64,000 nucleotides of DNA. It comes from Locusta migratoria (lineage: Eukaryota; Arthropoda; Insecta; Orthoptera; Acrididae). Both the position numbers and the translations under genes were made by a program. The stretch spans positions 760,511,301 through 760,575,300 of the forward strand of contig CM048755.1 in NCBI GenBank assembly GCA_026315105.1, given 5' to 3'. The notes under the pieces were generated by a model, which searched no databases, was not told where the DNA came from, and saw nothing but the letters and a program-made list of their open reading frames with translations. This document shows positions 23,490 through 35,500 of the stretch, piece after piece. Every line of letters starts with the position of its first letter. The stretch's first letter is position 1.

Positions 23490-24467
23490 TTGTTCCTTCT
23501 CTTCTTCTCTCATTTTTCATCATGGGGGAGGAATTAAAACTGCTGCTTCGATTTCACTGCCTGCTTCTAGTTTGTCTCCAAGAAACTAAGTTACGTCCAT
23601 GTGATCGTGCAGACTTCCCCCACTACACCTCTGTTCGTTTCCACCTGCCCCCTGTGGAAGGTACTCCAGCCCATGGAGGGGTTCTGATGCTCATTCGGGA
23701 TGATGTCTATTACCATCCCATTTCATTGCATATTCACCTACAGGCAGTTGCCATCCGCATCACTCTCTTCACCTTTTTCTTTTCCCTCTGTAATATCTAT
23801 TCACCCTCGTCGTCTGCTACACCTCGTTGACCAGCTCCCTTCACCTTTTGTGTTGGTAGGCGACTTCAATGCCCACCATCCCCTATGGGGGCTCTCCAGC
23901 ACATTGTCCGAGAGGCTCCCTCTTAGTGGACCTTTTCCACCACCTCAATCTTGTTTGCCTCAACACCGGTGCACTGACCTTCCTTTCTGACACAACACAT
24001 ACTTATTCCCATATAGACCTCGCGATTTGCACTCCTCGGCTTACTGGTCGGTTTGAGTGGTATGCACTTTCTGACACGTACTCGAGTGACCATTTCCCTT
24101 GTGTCATCCACTTCCTGCATCATTCCCCATCTCCTCGTCCCACCAGTTGGAACATCTCTAAAGCCGACTGGGGGCTTTATTCTTCCATGGCTGTTTTTTC
24201 ACGATCAGAATTTTCCCTGCTGTGACAGTGAAGTCGAATACCTCACAGAGGTTATTCTCACCGCTGCCAAACATTCCATACCTCGTACATTCTCTTCTCC
24301 ACGTCACGTCCTGGTCCCTTGGTGGACTGCAGCCTGCCGTGACACGCTTAGAGCCCGGCGCCGTGCTTTACGCAACTTCCACCACCACCACCACCACCAC
24401 CACCAAACGTTGGAGAATTGTATAAATTATAAACGAATGAGAGCGCATTGTCGTCGTTTTATAAAAG

Positions 24468-24510
<43 letters not shown>

Positions 24511-26118
24511 TGCTGGACTCCTTTTACCAGTTCTTTTAACCGATTTACTCCCTCCTCGGCTGTCTGGGGATGGCCTACGCCGTTTATCTGGCATCAAGGT
24601 CCACTCCCTGATTTCTGGCTTGATCGTCGAGGACACAGTCCTCGTGGACCCCGCTGATGTTTGCAACGCTTTGGGCCACTCCTTTGCGGAGGTTTCGAGC
24701 TCTGCCCATTACCACCTTGCCTTCCTCCCTCGTAAACAGGCAGAGGCGGCATGGTCACCTTCTTTCCACTCTTTTAATCGTGAAAGTTATTACGTCTCCT
24801 TCACCATGCAGGAACTAGACCGTGCTCTCGCCATATCCCGTTCCTCTGCTCCGGGGCCCAATGCCATCCATATTGAGATCCATTCACCATCAGGGATTAC
24901 GCCTGGCGACCGGAGCATTTTATACGAGCCCTGTTGAAAGTCTTCATGCTGAAGCTGCTGTATTACCTTTGACCTCTCGGCGTGACATACTCTTATGTCG
25001 GTACGCATGCCGACTGATGTCAATGCCCAACCATCCATCTTACCCATTATTCTTTGATAACTCCCTCGATCACCAATATTGGTTATCTCCGATAGCCGTG
25101 CTTCCACCTGGAGTTCGGTTTTGCCACCTGCTTCAGCGACTCGATTTCACCCTTCCTCCCACCATTCGGTTGAGCGAGAGCCCATTGCCACCGTGGCATC
25201 AGGCCCAGGTTCACACCTACCTTGAACTTAGTTCACTCCCCAAGGAGAGCACTTCGGATTTGGTATATTTCTCGAGGCTTGTCGAACTTCGGTTATGGTT
25301 CGATAATGCCATATTAATCTACACTGATGGTTCCAAGAGCACCGACGGTGTCGTATCTGCCTTTGTCATTGGGAACGGCCTGTTCTAATACAAGCTTCCT
25401 GACCGGTGCTCGAATTTCATGGCTGAGCTTTTTGCCCTCCACCAGGCTGTTTTGTACATCCGCCGTCGCCACCATCCCTTTTATGCCATCTGCTCTGACT
25501 CCCTTAGTGCCCTGCAGAGTCTTAGGGATCCTCTCTCGACCTATCCTGTCGTGTACCAAATCCAACGCAACCTTCAGTTGCTAGCAGATAACGGCTGTCA
25601 AATTTATTTTCTGTGGGTCTCTGGCGACGTGGGTGTGCACGGGAATGAGACTGCCAACATTGCGGCCAAGGCAGCAGCTCTTTTGCCTCACATGGCTACC
25701 TTTTGTGTCCCATCAGACGATATTCAATAGGCTCTTGGCCGGTGTATTGTGTTGTCCTGGCACAGTTCGTGGGTCTCACTCCACGACAATAAACTGAGAA
25801 CCATAAAACCGATCCCGACTGCTTGGAGGACCTCCTCACGCCCCTCTCGGCAAGAGGTGGTCATCCTAGCCTGGTTGCGGATCGGTCATTGCCGATTCAG
25901 CCATCATCATTTGCTAACCGCTGACCCTGCACCACTTTGCTCCTCTGGTGAATTGCTGACAGTGCGACATGTTTTACTGTCTTGTCTTAATTTTAATCAT
26001 CTCTGTGTACCCCTTAATTTGCCGTCTACTCTGGAGGAACATTTAGCTGATGACACATGAGCAGCTGCTAAAGTTTTGCGTTTTATTAACATGGCTAATT
26101 TATCAAAGGATATTTAAC
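23490..26118 (+). pseudogene. LINE C ORF2: endonuclease and RNase H, RT core deleted
   Basis: The endonuclease is at 23521-24230 (VCLQETKLRP, VLVGDFNAHHPLWG, HTYSHIDLAIC). A histidine run and a lysine run (24380-24508) are followed by a linker. RT begins with SSAPGPNAIHIEI at about 24850, then jumps directly to the IHHQGLRLATGAFYTSP thumb segment. Comparison with LINEs A and E shows that motifs A to D, including FVDD, are absent. The RNase H domain (25310-25660) keeps YTDGSK, AELFALHQ and CSDSLSAL, but its fourth acidic site is N (NETANIAAK). Stops occur at about 25386 and 25728. A zinc-like C-terminal region follows to 26118. Confidence 0.8.
24380..24508. repeat. (CAC)n and 36-base A run in LINE C ORF2
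   Basis: A CAC/CCA repeat (about 24380-24404) codes for a histidine run. Seventy bases later a pure A run (24473-24508) codes for lysines. Neither is the LINE 3' tail. Both may be slippage expansions of short His and Lys codon runs. Confidence 0.85.
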
Positions 26119-26192
26119 CCTTACATTTTATATTTTTTATCCTTCTGTTTTAGCTTTCTCTTGATATTTTTTCGAGTTCTCTGTTCCGATCT

Positions 26193-26223
26193 GGGCGCTA
26201 ATGACCTGAGAAGTTGTGCGCCC
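26193..26223 (+). promoter_or_regulatory. LINE C 3' terminal hairpin
   Basis: GGGCGC pairs with GCGCCC around the loop TAATGACCTGAGAAGTTGT, just before the A-rich end. LINE RTs of several clades recognise 3' UTR hairpins to prime target-primed reverse transcription. The same loop core occurs in LINEs B and E and in both SINEs of this window. Confidence 0.6.
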
Positions 26224-26243
26224 TAAAATCACAAAAAAAAAAC

Positions 26244-26945
26244 CCGTCTGGTAGTCCATCCGGAACCGAGTTATACCTGAATGAAGAACATCTTTGCGTC
26301 GAGGAGACAAACTGCTTCCTAGGTATGAACTTCGATGCCTGGCTAACTTCGCTGCCACATCTTCACCAACTGAAACAAACATACTGGTGACATTTAAACC
26401 ACCTCTGCTACCTCAGCCACACAGGTAGGGGGGCCGCTCGCCCCACTTTACTGCACCTGTATAAGGCACTTACGCAGTCACGCCTGGATTATGGCAGCCT
26501 TGTGCATTATTCTACAGCTCCATCAGCATTGCAGGTCTTGGATCCGGTCCATCACGAGTGTCATCAGTTTTGTAACAGGGGCATTCTGTACAAGTCCTGT
26601 GACAAGCCTTCTTGCTGAGGCTGGGGTTCCTCCCCTGCGATTCTGATGACAATAGCTGATGGCTTCGTATATTTCCCGTATCCATGCCTTACCTCATCAC
26701 CCAAATGGCAGGCTCCTCTTCCCAGCTGTCACTCCCCCTTCCCCACGACGCCGGCCGAGGTTGGGTCTCCCAGTTGCGGTCCAGTTTCGTTCCCTTCTTT
26801 CTTCCCTAGAGTACCTTCCCATACCTCTCACCTTTCAGTACCGTTCTCTTGATTTGATTTTTCCAGGGAAGCCAAAACAGTCTTGGTCCAGCCCGCCACT
26901 GCCCGCACCGAAACTAAGTTTATCGTGCGGTATCGCTCCCTGTAT
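26244..26945 (+). mobile_element. LINE B, part 2 (RT thumb region)
   Basis: LINE B resumes after LINE C with a frame of about 60 residues (VHPE.., HLCVEETNCFLGMNFDAWLTSLPHL) that would follow the RT palm. It then gives FVTGAFCTSPVTSLLAEAGVPPLR and MASYISRIHALPHHPNGRLLF, which correspond to the ATGAFYTSPVESLHAEAAVLPL block of LINE C. It is interrupted near 26945 by the minus-strand LINE D. Confidence 0.75.
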
Positions 26946-27073
26946 ATCTAGTAAAGCCAACCAATGCCCTTGAACAGTGCAAGGAGTCCCTTTACCAGTT
27001 CTTTATTAGACACAATTTCTTCGGGTCTGGTTGTCCCAAATGTTCTGTGCCTTTTACTCTCCAATGCAATGCA

Positions 27074-30000
27074 TCATTCGAAGATTAGATGTGATGCAGT
27101 TTCATCACCGTCATCACAGATCCTACATTTAGGGTCCTCTTCTGTTATTCCCATTGTATGTAGGTGTTTTTTGAAATTCCCATTGCCTGTCAGCAATCCA
27201 ACCATGAGTCTAATCTCTCTCCTATTCAGGCCCAGGATTGCAGAGCTCCTTTTAAAATATGGCTTTGGCATCATTATCTTGCCATGTTTTTGTTGATGGA
27301 CTTTGGTCCAATATTCTATGTGCTGTCTTCTGAGCCAGTTACGTAGCTCCAATTTGATCATTGCCTTGGTGATTGTCAGGACAGGTTCCGGTCCAATAAA
27401 TGGAGACTCTGCCCCCATCCTGGCTAATCTGTCAGCATGTTCATTGCCACTGATTCCTGAGTGGCCAGGGACCTACAATAGGTTTACTCTATTGCTTTCC
27501 CCTAGCTCCACCAGAACCCTGTGACATTCTGCAACAATTTTAGACCTTATTGCAGGAGCTGCCAGTGATCTCAGGGCTGCCTGGCTGTCTGAATAGATAT
27601 AGATGCTACGATCTTTGTAGCACCTACGCAAATTCTCCTGATGCAGTGATTTCGGCCTGGAATACTGAGGCCAGTTTCCCTAGAGAGATGACGCCCTCCA
27701 GTCTTGGCTGCACCCCATATACCCCGGCCCCAACGCCTTGGTCTGATTTCGACCCATCAGTGAACCAGACAATGTTCCCCGTACGGTGTCGAACTATTTT
27801 CTCCCACTGCTCCCTACTTCCAATTGTTATACTGAAAGGCTTGTTGAAGAAGTATGGGGTTATAATATAGTCGGCTGGCATTTCCCCAACCTTTCCTATA
27901 TTTACCTCACTCACTATTTTAGTGTGTGATTCTGGATATCCCAAAGAGTTCCAGTTGTTACAAGTTTTGAGTCTGTAGGCACCAGCTGCTGCCTCCATCT
28001 TGACCCAAAGGTGTAATGGGGGCATATCCAGCATGGTTTCCATCCCAGCAGTTGGTGTGCTGCTAATTCCGCCTGTTATGGCTAAGCAGGCTAGTCTCTG
28101 CACCTTACCAAGCTCCTTAGCAGCAACCTGCTGTTCTACCTTCTTCCACAACACGACTGCCCCATAGGTGATCCTAGGTCTGTTCACTGTTGTGTATATC
28201 CAGTGCATACCCTTGGGGCTCAGGCCCCAATTTTTGCCACAAGCCCTTCTGGTACTTACTAAGAGTACCTTTTGCCTTGGAGCAAATATTCCTAATGTGA
28301 GGAGTCCATGTCAGTTTTTCATCTAGGGTAACCCCTAGATATTTCACTGTCCCCTTCACAGGTAGTGCTTCATTGAAAAGCTTTAGATTCCAACTTGAGT
28401 GTTGGATATGTTTCCTTGTGAATGGTACAACAACAGTCTTCTTAGGACTAACCCCCAGATCCTGTTTTCTACACCAGTCTTGCACCTTGTGCCATATTCA
28501 TCACTGTGTCAGCAAATTTGCCAAGTATTACTATGACAAGATCTGCGTATCCTTGTCAAAAGTACTGCCTAGAGTTTAATTCTCCAATGAGATCATTCAC
28601 CACTAGATTCCACAATAAAGGGGAAAGAATTCCTCCTTGCGGGCAACCCCTAGTGTTGTTGATTACCATTTTTTCATCCATCATGGTAGCCTCTACCCTT
28701 CTTCCACTGAGCATGGCCCTAGTCCACCGACATGTAGTGGTCCCTAGGTCATGCACCTCTGCTGCCCTAACCATGGAATCGAAGGTTGTATTGCTAAAAG
28801 CCCCCTCGATGTCCAGGAAGATACAGAGGGCTATTTCCTGAAAGTGTAGTGCTTTCTCCACCTTCCCAAGGAGTTGTTGAGAGCTGTCTCACATGATTTA
28901 CCTGGCTGATATGCATGTTGGTTTGAATGTAGAGGAGCCCTACTTAACCTCCTTTCTAAACATGCACATTAACCAGCATTTCCAATGTCTTAAGAATGGA
29001 GGAGGACAGGCTGATTGGTCTCATATCCTTGGCCTTGGTATGATTAATTCTCCCTGGTTTTGGAATGAAGAAAACCTTCACTGCCCTCCAGGCATTGGGA
29101 ATGATTCCTACTGCTAGGCTAACCCTAAATAACCTGCATAGGAATCTAATAAGATTTTCTCCCGCTTGTTGCAGGAGAGCTGGAAAGATTCCATCAGGGC
29201 CAGGTGACTTGAATGATTGAAATGTTACCACCGCTCATCAGACCTTACTGAAATAGACACACTCCTTGGCCAGATCCCAGTCCTCTTTGCGAATACCTGA
29301 GAACCGTTGTCTCTCAGGAATCGCATTCTGGTCTGAGTTATCCCCCAGAGTATATTGAGGAAAGTGAGTCTTGAGGAGCAGTTCCAGCGTTTCATGTGCT
29401 GTCTTTGTATACTCCCCATCCTCCTTTCTCAATGTTCCTCCTGGATTAGTTGGTACACTAGTGAGTATTTGATGAAGTCTCGCTTGAGCAGCCGTGCCCT
29501 CCACTTCCTCACAGAATACCTTCCAGGATGCCTCCTTTGTCCGTCTGATGGCAAGGTTGTAATTGACAAGGGCCTCACGATACTTTGCCCATTGTCCTTT
29601 GCACCTCGCAAGGTTAAACAGTCTTCATACCTTTTTCCTTTGCATTTCCAGGTTATTATTCCATCAAGGCACACTCCTATTTGTGCACTTCTTAGTGATT
29701 GAGCAGTTGTCCTGGTATGAGGTCACTATAGCAGAGGTTACGGCCTCTGCTACTTCCTCAAACTCTGCTGGATTCCTTATTGAAGTTTTAATTTTCGATA
29801 GGCTGAAGTCAAGGTCTCTCCTATATGTCTCCCAGTCCGTTTTCCTAGGATTCCTATAGGCCATGGTCTGTCTGGTTCCCGTTTCAACCTTGAATTTAAT
29901 ATACATGTGATCTGATGAGGATGGCTCCAGGACCACATGCCACTGTTTGACGTAACTTCTCATCATCATGGAACTAAAGGTTATGTCAATTACTTCTTCC

Positions 30001-30640
30001 CTTCTACTATTCCTGAATGTAGGTTCATCACCCCTATTCAGGATCTCCAAGTTGTTAGATAGGAGAAATTCAAGAAGGTGCTCACCTCTACTGATGGTGT
30101 CCTTGCTGCCCCACGATAGATTGTGGGCATTGGCATCACATCCCACCAACAGTTCGTCACCTTGCCGATGGCAGGCTTCCGTCAGTCTCCTAACTTCCAA
30201 AGGAGGAGGAGGAGAGCTGTCTTCGTAAGGAAGGTATGGCTGAGGCCAAAACAATTTCCATCTTGATACCTTCCTCGCGTTGCTGCATCCTGATGGTCAC
30301 CAAGTCCCTGGAACAAAACTCCATCATTGGTATGAAAGGTATTCCATTTATAACATAAATGCATGTTCTGGAGCTTTTTTAGATTTCTAGCATAAATCAG
30401 CTTACCTCCAGTACCACCGAGGCCCGATACACCCCCTTTGTATAAATAGGGTTCTTGTATCAGGGCCACGTCCACCTCCTGTCTCCCCAGGCGACGGCTC
30501 AGGGCAGCAGTGGCCCCTTTACTGTGCTGCAGGTTTATCTCGACCTTTTGGTTAATTACCCTCCAATCCTCTGTCGAGACTTTTGGGTTCTGGACCCTAA
30601 TTTTCTCGAACAGAGTCTTTGGAGGGACATCCTTAAGGAT
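27074..30640 (-). pseudogene. LINE D ORF2: endonuclease, RT, RNase H
   Basis: In minus order: endonuclease 30570-29670 (VDVALIQEPYLYKGG, GCDANAHNLSWGS, SSDHMYIKF); linker 29670-29240; RT 29231-28500 with SPGPDGIFPALLQQAG, RPISLSSSILKTLEM, FLDIEGAFSNTTFDSM, RGCPQGGILSPLLWNLVVNDL; and a catalytic box reading YADL (about 28537-28549) where YADD is expected, one residue short. A thumb follows at 28485-28174. RNase H at 28208-27624 has WFTDGSKSDQG and VFQAEITA. The C-terminal CRICDDGDETASHLIFEC is at about 27100. Several stops and frameshifts, plus the missing catalytic D, make it dead. Confidence 0.8.
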
Positions 30641-30726
30641 CTTTGGTACCCATATTGATACCTTTGCGGTCTTCAGGAGTTCGGTTGCTGTCTTGGCCAG
30701 CAGCTTCGCGTCCTCCCACGGGGATA

Positions 30727-31161
30727 TCATGGACACCTTTTCCTTAAGCCATTCTGCTGAGTGCTCCCCCTCGCAGACAAAAATGAGGGCCGCGATCTAG
30801 ATAGACCCTCCTGAATTTGGGTCCTGGACCAGCGTCCCCCCCCAATCTCTTCAAAGAGGGCCATCTGCACGAGCTCCTCCTGTTGCGAGGTGATGCTCAC
30901 CAGTGGGTATCCTTCTTGGACAACCGCCATTCAAAAGACCGAGACTGCAGTACTATAGGTCTGTTTCCCTATTTCTTGCCTCAGCCTTTTAGGATCACGC
31001 TTGTCCAAAGAGGAGGGAGTCTTAGATTCCTCCCTAACTCTCTTGCCACCTGTCTTTGACGTCAGGGGGGTCTGTGTATCCCCTTCGACCTGAGGCAGTT
31101 TCTTTTTGGAGGTCTTGGGCTCAAGCCCTTTTGATTCCCTCCACTTATGCTTAGGAAGCAA
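30727..31161 (-). pseudogene. LINE D ORF1 C-terminal part
   Basis: The frames 31161-30931 (lysine- and proline-rich, KPTSKKKLP-like) and 30930-30727 (LVSITSQQEELVQMALFEEIGGG) belong to a gag-like ORF1. Its end continues in the 30736-30510 frame (WEDAKLLAKTATELLKTAKVSIWVPKIL), a domain seen before the endonuclease in this LINE group. No zinc knuckle is visible in what remains. Confidence 0.5.
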
Positions 31162-31738
31162 TTCTTTTCCTTCCTTTTGCTTCTGTTCCTTGAAGTTTTA
31201 TTCTGTGAGCCCCAGACAAGGCCTTAATCCTAATCTGGTCCAATTTCACTGTTACAGTTACCACTTCTTGCTCAGGTCTAGACCCTGATTCAGAAGTAGG
31301 AGTGCACTCCATCGGTCCTGATCCCGATGTATGAGTATCTTAGGTCTCAGATTGCCCCTAGTATTTTTTTAAAATACTTTCTTTCTCTGTGTTCATCTTA
31401 GTCCCACGAGATTTGGGGATTTATATGGTCCACACCACGATAACCCCGCGCGGTGCAAGGCTACTTACTCAGGGAGGTTGCCCGGTATCCCTGAGGCTCC
31501 ATTCGAGACACATCCACCCATGTGCCACACGCCCCTCGGCACGGATCGCATCACACCTTGGGTTGGGAAAGGACTGGGAGAGGATAAGGAAGACGGGACG
31601 TTGTGGGACACTCTTGGTCTGATCCATCAGCTGAGGCCTTTCCGGCAGTAGGTTCTCTACTTTCGGTATAGCCCTCTGCTTCACACGGATACGCAAGCCT
31701 CTCCACCCGCATGGACAGTGCTTCGTCAAGGTGGTGTC

Positions 31739-33015
31739 CCCCGGAGAGGACCGTTCTGTTACTCCTCCTTGGATCATTCCTCACCTACAACTTTGGTTGT
31801 ACTTTTCCCGAGACTCCAAAGCCTCTGTTGCACCAACGACTCTGTCACCAGTTTCAGGCCCTTTTATGATTCGTTCCGTGGTGCTGAATTTTTATATACA
31901 GATGGTATTCCTATACCCACAGTCAGCATGTTGAACAACATTCATTGCCCTGTGGAAGTAGTGTGTTAACAGCGGAACTTGTCGCCATTTGGCAGGCCCT
32001 TGAACATCTCAGAGTTTACCCTGGGGAATCTATAGTTATCTGTACTGACTCCCTGAGCAGTTTGCAAGCCCTTGACCAGTGTTTTCCGAAGCACCATTTG
32101 GTATGATCAATTCAGGACGCTGTATACAGACTAGGCAAATCTGGTCGCACTCTGGTCTTCATTTGTACTCCAGGCCACATTGGCATAATGGGGAATGAAT
32201 GTGTCGACCACCTGGCAAAGGAGGCTACTACCTCAACCATATTAGAAATTGGCCTCCAGGAGAGAGCTCTTCGAACAGTGCTCAATTTGAAGGTACTGGG
32301 ACTTTCGAATACTGAGTGGGCTGAATCGAACACACCGAATAAGCTCCGTGCAGTTAAGCCCTCTACGACAATGTGGAGGTTCTCCTTGCGGGCCTCTCAT
32401 AGGGACACTGTTGTACTCTGCCGACTCTGCATTGGCCGTAGGTGGTTGATGCACGGCCACCTCTCGCTTCGAGAGGGCCCAGCAGATTGCTGTTGTGGCG
32501 CCCTGCTAACAGTGGTCCATATACTTGGATTGGCCGCTTTTAGCCGCTTTGAGGCAGTCCTTTAATCTACCACATCCACTACTTTCAGTTTTAGGTGACC
32601 ATGCTTCCATGGATACTACTGTTTTACATTTTATTCACGCATCTGGCTTTTACCATTCTATTTAATGGATGACACTAAACCCCGATTCTCAGGCCCACAT
32701 TTTTTCTGTTCTTTTAGGTCGTCGATAGCCTCTTCCTTTTCGGTTGAGGTGATTTTAGTGTGTACAGCATTGCTCACTCATCTGTTTTTATCCCAGTGAT
32801 CCGCCAACCATGGCATTCTGCAGTAAAATTTTAGTCTCATGCAACAGTAATTTTATCCCTTTTGTGTACTCCTCTATGTTTCACTGAAGTGTTTATTTTC
32901 ATTCTACACCCATAAAGGATTTCTTTCATCTGTGTTTTCTGTGTGTTTTTGTTTCATCAAAGGTCACATCTTTGCTTGGAACAGGGGACTGATGACCTTG
33001 TAGTTTAGTCCCCTC

Positions 33016-33050
<35 letters not shown>
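31739..33050 (+). mobile_element. LINE B, part 3 (RNase H and 3' end)
   Basis: The RNase H domain runs from 31860 to about 32240: FLYTDG, LTAELVAIWQALEH (out of frame), ICTDSLSSLQAL and GNECVDHLAKEA, so all four acidic positions are recognisable. The C-terminal LRAVKPSTTMWRFSLRASHRDTVVLCRLCIGR (32188-32565) is followed by about 430 bases of 3' UTR. The end is a hairpin (32984-33013) and a CAA/AAC repeat (about 33017-33049), an I-clade style simple-repeat tail. Confidence 0.75.
32984..33013 (+). promoter_or_regulatory. LINE B 3' terminal hairpin
   Basis: GGGGACT pairs with AGTCCCC around the loop GATGACCTTGTAGTTT, four bases before the AAC repeat. Sixteen loop bases differ from the SINE loop at 38902-38917 at only three positions. 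It is a likely RT recognition element. Confidence 0.65.
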
Positions 33051-35500
33051 AACCATCGCAAATGATATTACAGTGGATCCCACTGACATCTCCAACACTC
33101 TGGGCCGGGCTTTTGCCAAGATTTTGAGCTCGTAACACTACCATCACTCTTTCTTCCCTTTGAAAGAGGTAGTGGAAGCGAGATTGCCTTCTTTCCCATC
33201 TCAGAAGCAAGAATGGTACAATGCTGGTTTCACTATGAGCGAGCTTCAACATGCACTCTTCTCATCACGGTCCTCCGTGCCAGGACCCGACAGCATTTAT
33301 GTACAAATGTTTCAACACCTTTCTTCTGAAGGCTAGCAATTTCTTTTTGAAACATACAACAGCATTTGGACGGAAGGCACAATTCCTAGCTGCTGGCGTG
33401 AAGCCATCGTTATTCCTCTACCTGAACCTGGAAAGGACAAACATCTTCCTGGCAGCTACTGTCCGATCTCCCTCTCCAGCAGCATTTGCAAGGTGATGGA
33501 ACATAAGATTAATGGTCGATTGGTACGGTGGCTCGAATCTCGTAATCTCTGCACCAATGCACAATGTGGTTTTTGTAAGCACCTTTTAGCAGTTGATCAT
33601 CTATTCAGCCTAACAACTCATATTATGAATAATATGGACGTATTTTTTATTTGTAAAAGGCATATGACACCTGCTGGAGGATTGGTGTTCTTTGCACTCT
33701 GCACACATGGGGTCTCTGGCGTCGCCTGCCAACGTTTATTCAGGAATTCTTAAAAGACTGTGTTTTTCGGGTGTGTATGAGTTCAGCCCTTTTGAACACT
33801 CTCCTGCAGGAGAACGGTGTAGCTCAAGGCTCAGTGTTGAGCGTAGTTCTATTTGCAATAGCAATTAATCCTCTTATGGATTGTCTCACACTGGGTATCT
33901 CAGCTTCTCTCTTCGTCGATTACTTTGAGATTTATTGCAGCTCTCAATGGACCTGTCTTCTTGAATAGCGTCTTCAGCAGTGTCTCAACCGTCTTTACGT
34001 CTGGAGCATCAACAACGGCTTTCACTTCTCCAAGGACAAGGTGGTCTGTACGAACTTCTGTCAGCATATAGAATTTCTTCCTCCTTCCCTCCATCTCGGG
34101 CCACCTGTTCTTCCATTCATAGAAACTACAAAATTCTTGGGACTAACATTTGATAGGAAACTTTGTTGGTCCTCCCATGTCTCTCACTTAGAAGCACACT
34201 GTAAGTGTTCACTTAATGTTTTCAGAGTGTTGAGCGGTACCTCGTGGGCAGCAGATCAGCCATCCTCCTCCACTTCTACTGATCCCTTGTCTGCTCGAAA
34301 CTAGATTACGGATGCATTGTCTATTCATCAGTCCGACCATCTATCTTACGCCGCCTTAACACGATCGACAACTGAGAGATCTGTTTAGTGACAGATGCTT
34401 TCTACATAAGACCTGTTGAGAGTCTCTATGCTAAATCTGCTGAATTGCCGCTGTCCTACCGGAGAGAGAGGTCCTCCTCAGTCGTTATGCGAGTCGATTG
34501 TCATCCGTGCGTGGCCGCCCATCCTGTGAAGCTTTTTTTGATGATTCACTTAATCATCACTATGCAGCAAGTCCTTCTTTCCTAATACCTCCCGGAGTCC
34601 GTTTTTGCAAACTTCTTTGGAACCTTCAATTTATGCTCCCCGCAACACTCTAGATGAGTGAGCTCTTCCCTGTGATGGCTCTGTCCTGAGGTCTTTGTCA
34701 ACCTTGACCTCCTTTCGCTTCCCAAAGACTCTACCGCTGACCTCATCTATCTTCATTTATACTGATGGTTCCAAGTCTGACGATGGTTTTGGGTATGGCG
34801 GAGCTCTTTGCCATTTATCAGGCCACACAGTACATCAGGCGACACCAGCATTCTAAATGTGTCGTATGCTCAGACTTGCTGAGTGCACACCAGAGCCTAT
34901 GTGTGCTATATTCCATCCACCCCATAGTGCAATGAATCCAATAGAGCCTTCACTCACTTACTGCCAATGGCGCCACTGTTCTGTTCTTTTGTGTCCCAGG
35001 TCATGTTGGTGTGCCAGGGAATGAGGCTGCCAATGCTGCCGCAAAGGGTGCAGTCCTCCTCCTTCGTCCTGCTATGTATTCTGTCCCTTCAGCTGACCTT
35101 CGTGCTATCCTTTCTGGGTGTGTGGTCTCACTTTGGCATGCACATTGGTCTTCCCTTCAAGGAAATAAACTTAGGGAGCTTAGCCTCTCCTTATTGCCTG
35201 GTCGACCTCATCTCTGCCATCTCGCGCGAGGAGGCATTCTCACCCTGCTGTGCATAGGCCACTGTCGGTTCAGCCACCATCACTTATTAAGTGGTGACCC
35301 TGCTCCTGCTGTGAGGTTACTGTCCTGAACCATTGACTGTATGCCACCTTCTGGTCCAGTGCCCGCTTTTTAATCGAGCATGACAGAGTCTCTGTTAATC
35401 GTCAGAACTGTCTGCCGTTTTAGCACATGACACGCGTTCTGTTGATCACGTTTTACTTTTTATAAATCGTATCAATATGGCGAAAGAAATTTACTGAAAA
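33051..35500 (+). pseudogene. LINE A, 3' part: RT and RNase H
   Basis: The family-A frame resumes with ITVDPTDISNTLGRAFAKILSS, matching VLVDPADVCNALGHSFAEVSSS of LINE C. RT motifs follow: SVPGPDSIYVQMFQHL, WREAIVIPLPEPGKD, ENGVAQGSVLSVVLFAIAINP and FVDYFEIYC at about 33911, where the second catalytic D is Y. The thumb lies near 34041-34300. RNase H is scrambled, with FIYTDGSKSDDG near 34755 and FCVPGHVGVPGNEAANAAAKGA at 34990-35060 (last acidic site N). About 300 bases present in LINE C between the endonuclease and this point are missing at the LINE B insertion site. No family hairpin tail is seen, so the 3' end is approximate. Confidence 0.72.

Larger units (their letters stand above)
21864..26243 (+). 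mobile_element. LINE C (A/C family), inserted in LINE B
   Basis: This is nearly full length for the family: 5' UTR with CCCCCTGG and GAGCGCGCCATTGGAGAC, ORF1 (22192-22990), ORF2 (about 23490-26118) and a 3' UTR ending GGGCGCTAATGACC..GCGCCCTAAAATCAC plus an A tail. The flanks CCGTCGGGTAG (21853-21863) and CCGTCTGGTAG (26244-26254) form an 11-bp duplication with one mismatch. The LINE B reading frame resumes directly after it. The RT core has been lost by an internal deletion near 24880. Confidence 0.85.
26950..31738 (-). mobile_element. LINE D (APE-RT-RNase H), inserted in LINE B
   Basis: A nearly complete minus-strand element. The 5' UTR occupies about 31738-31170 (GGGGGACACCACC.. at the start), a lysine-rich ORF1 end covers 31161-30727, and ORF2 covers about 30700-27000. 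LINE B RNase H sequence begins right after it at 31739, so it is nested in B. The boundary at its 3' end is near 26950 and no clear duplication was found. It is a different lineage from A/B/C, with endonuclease LIQEPYLYKGGVSGLGG, GCDANAHNLSWGSKDT and RNase H WFTDGSKSDQGVGAGVYG. Confidence 0.8.
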
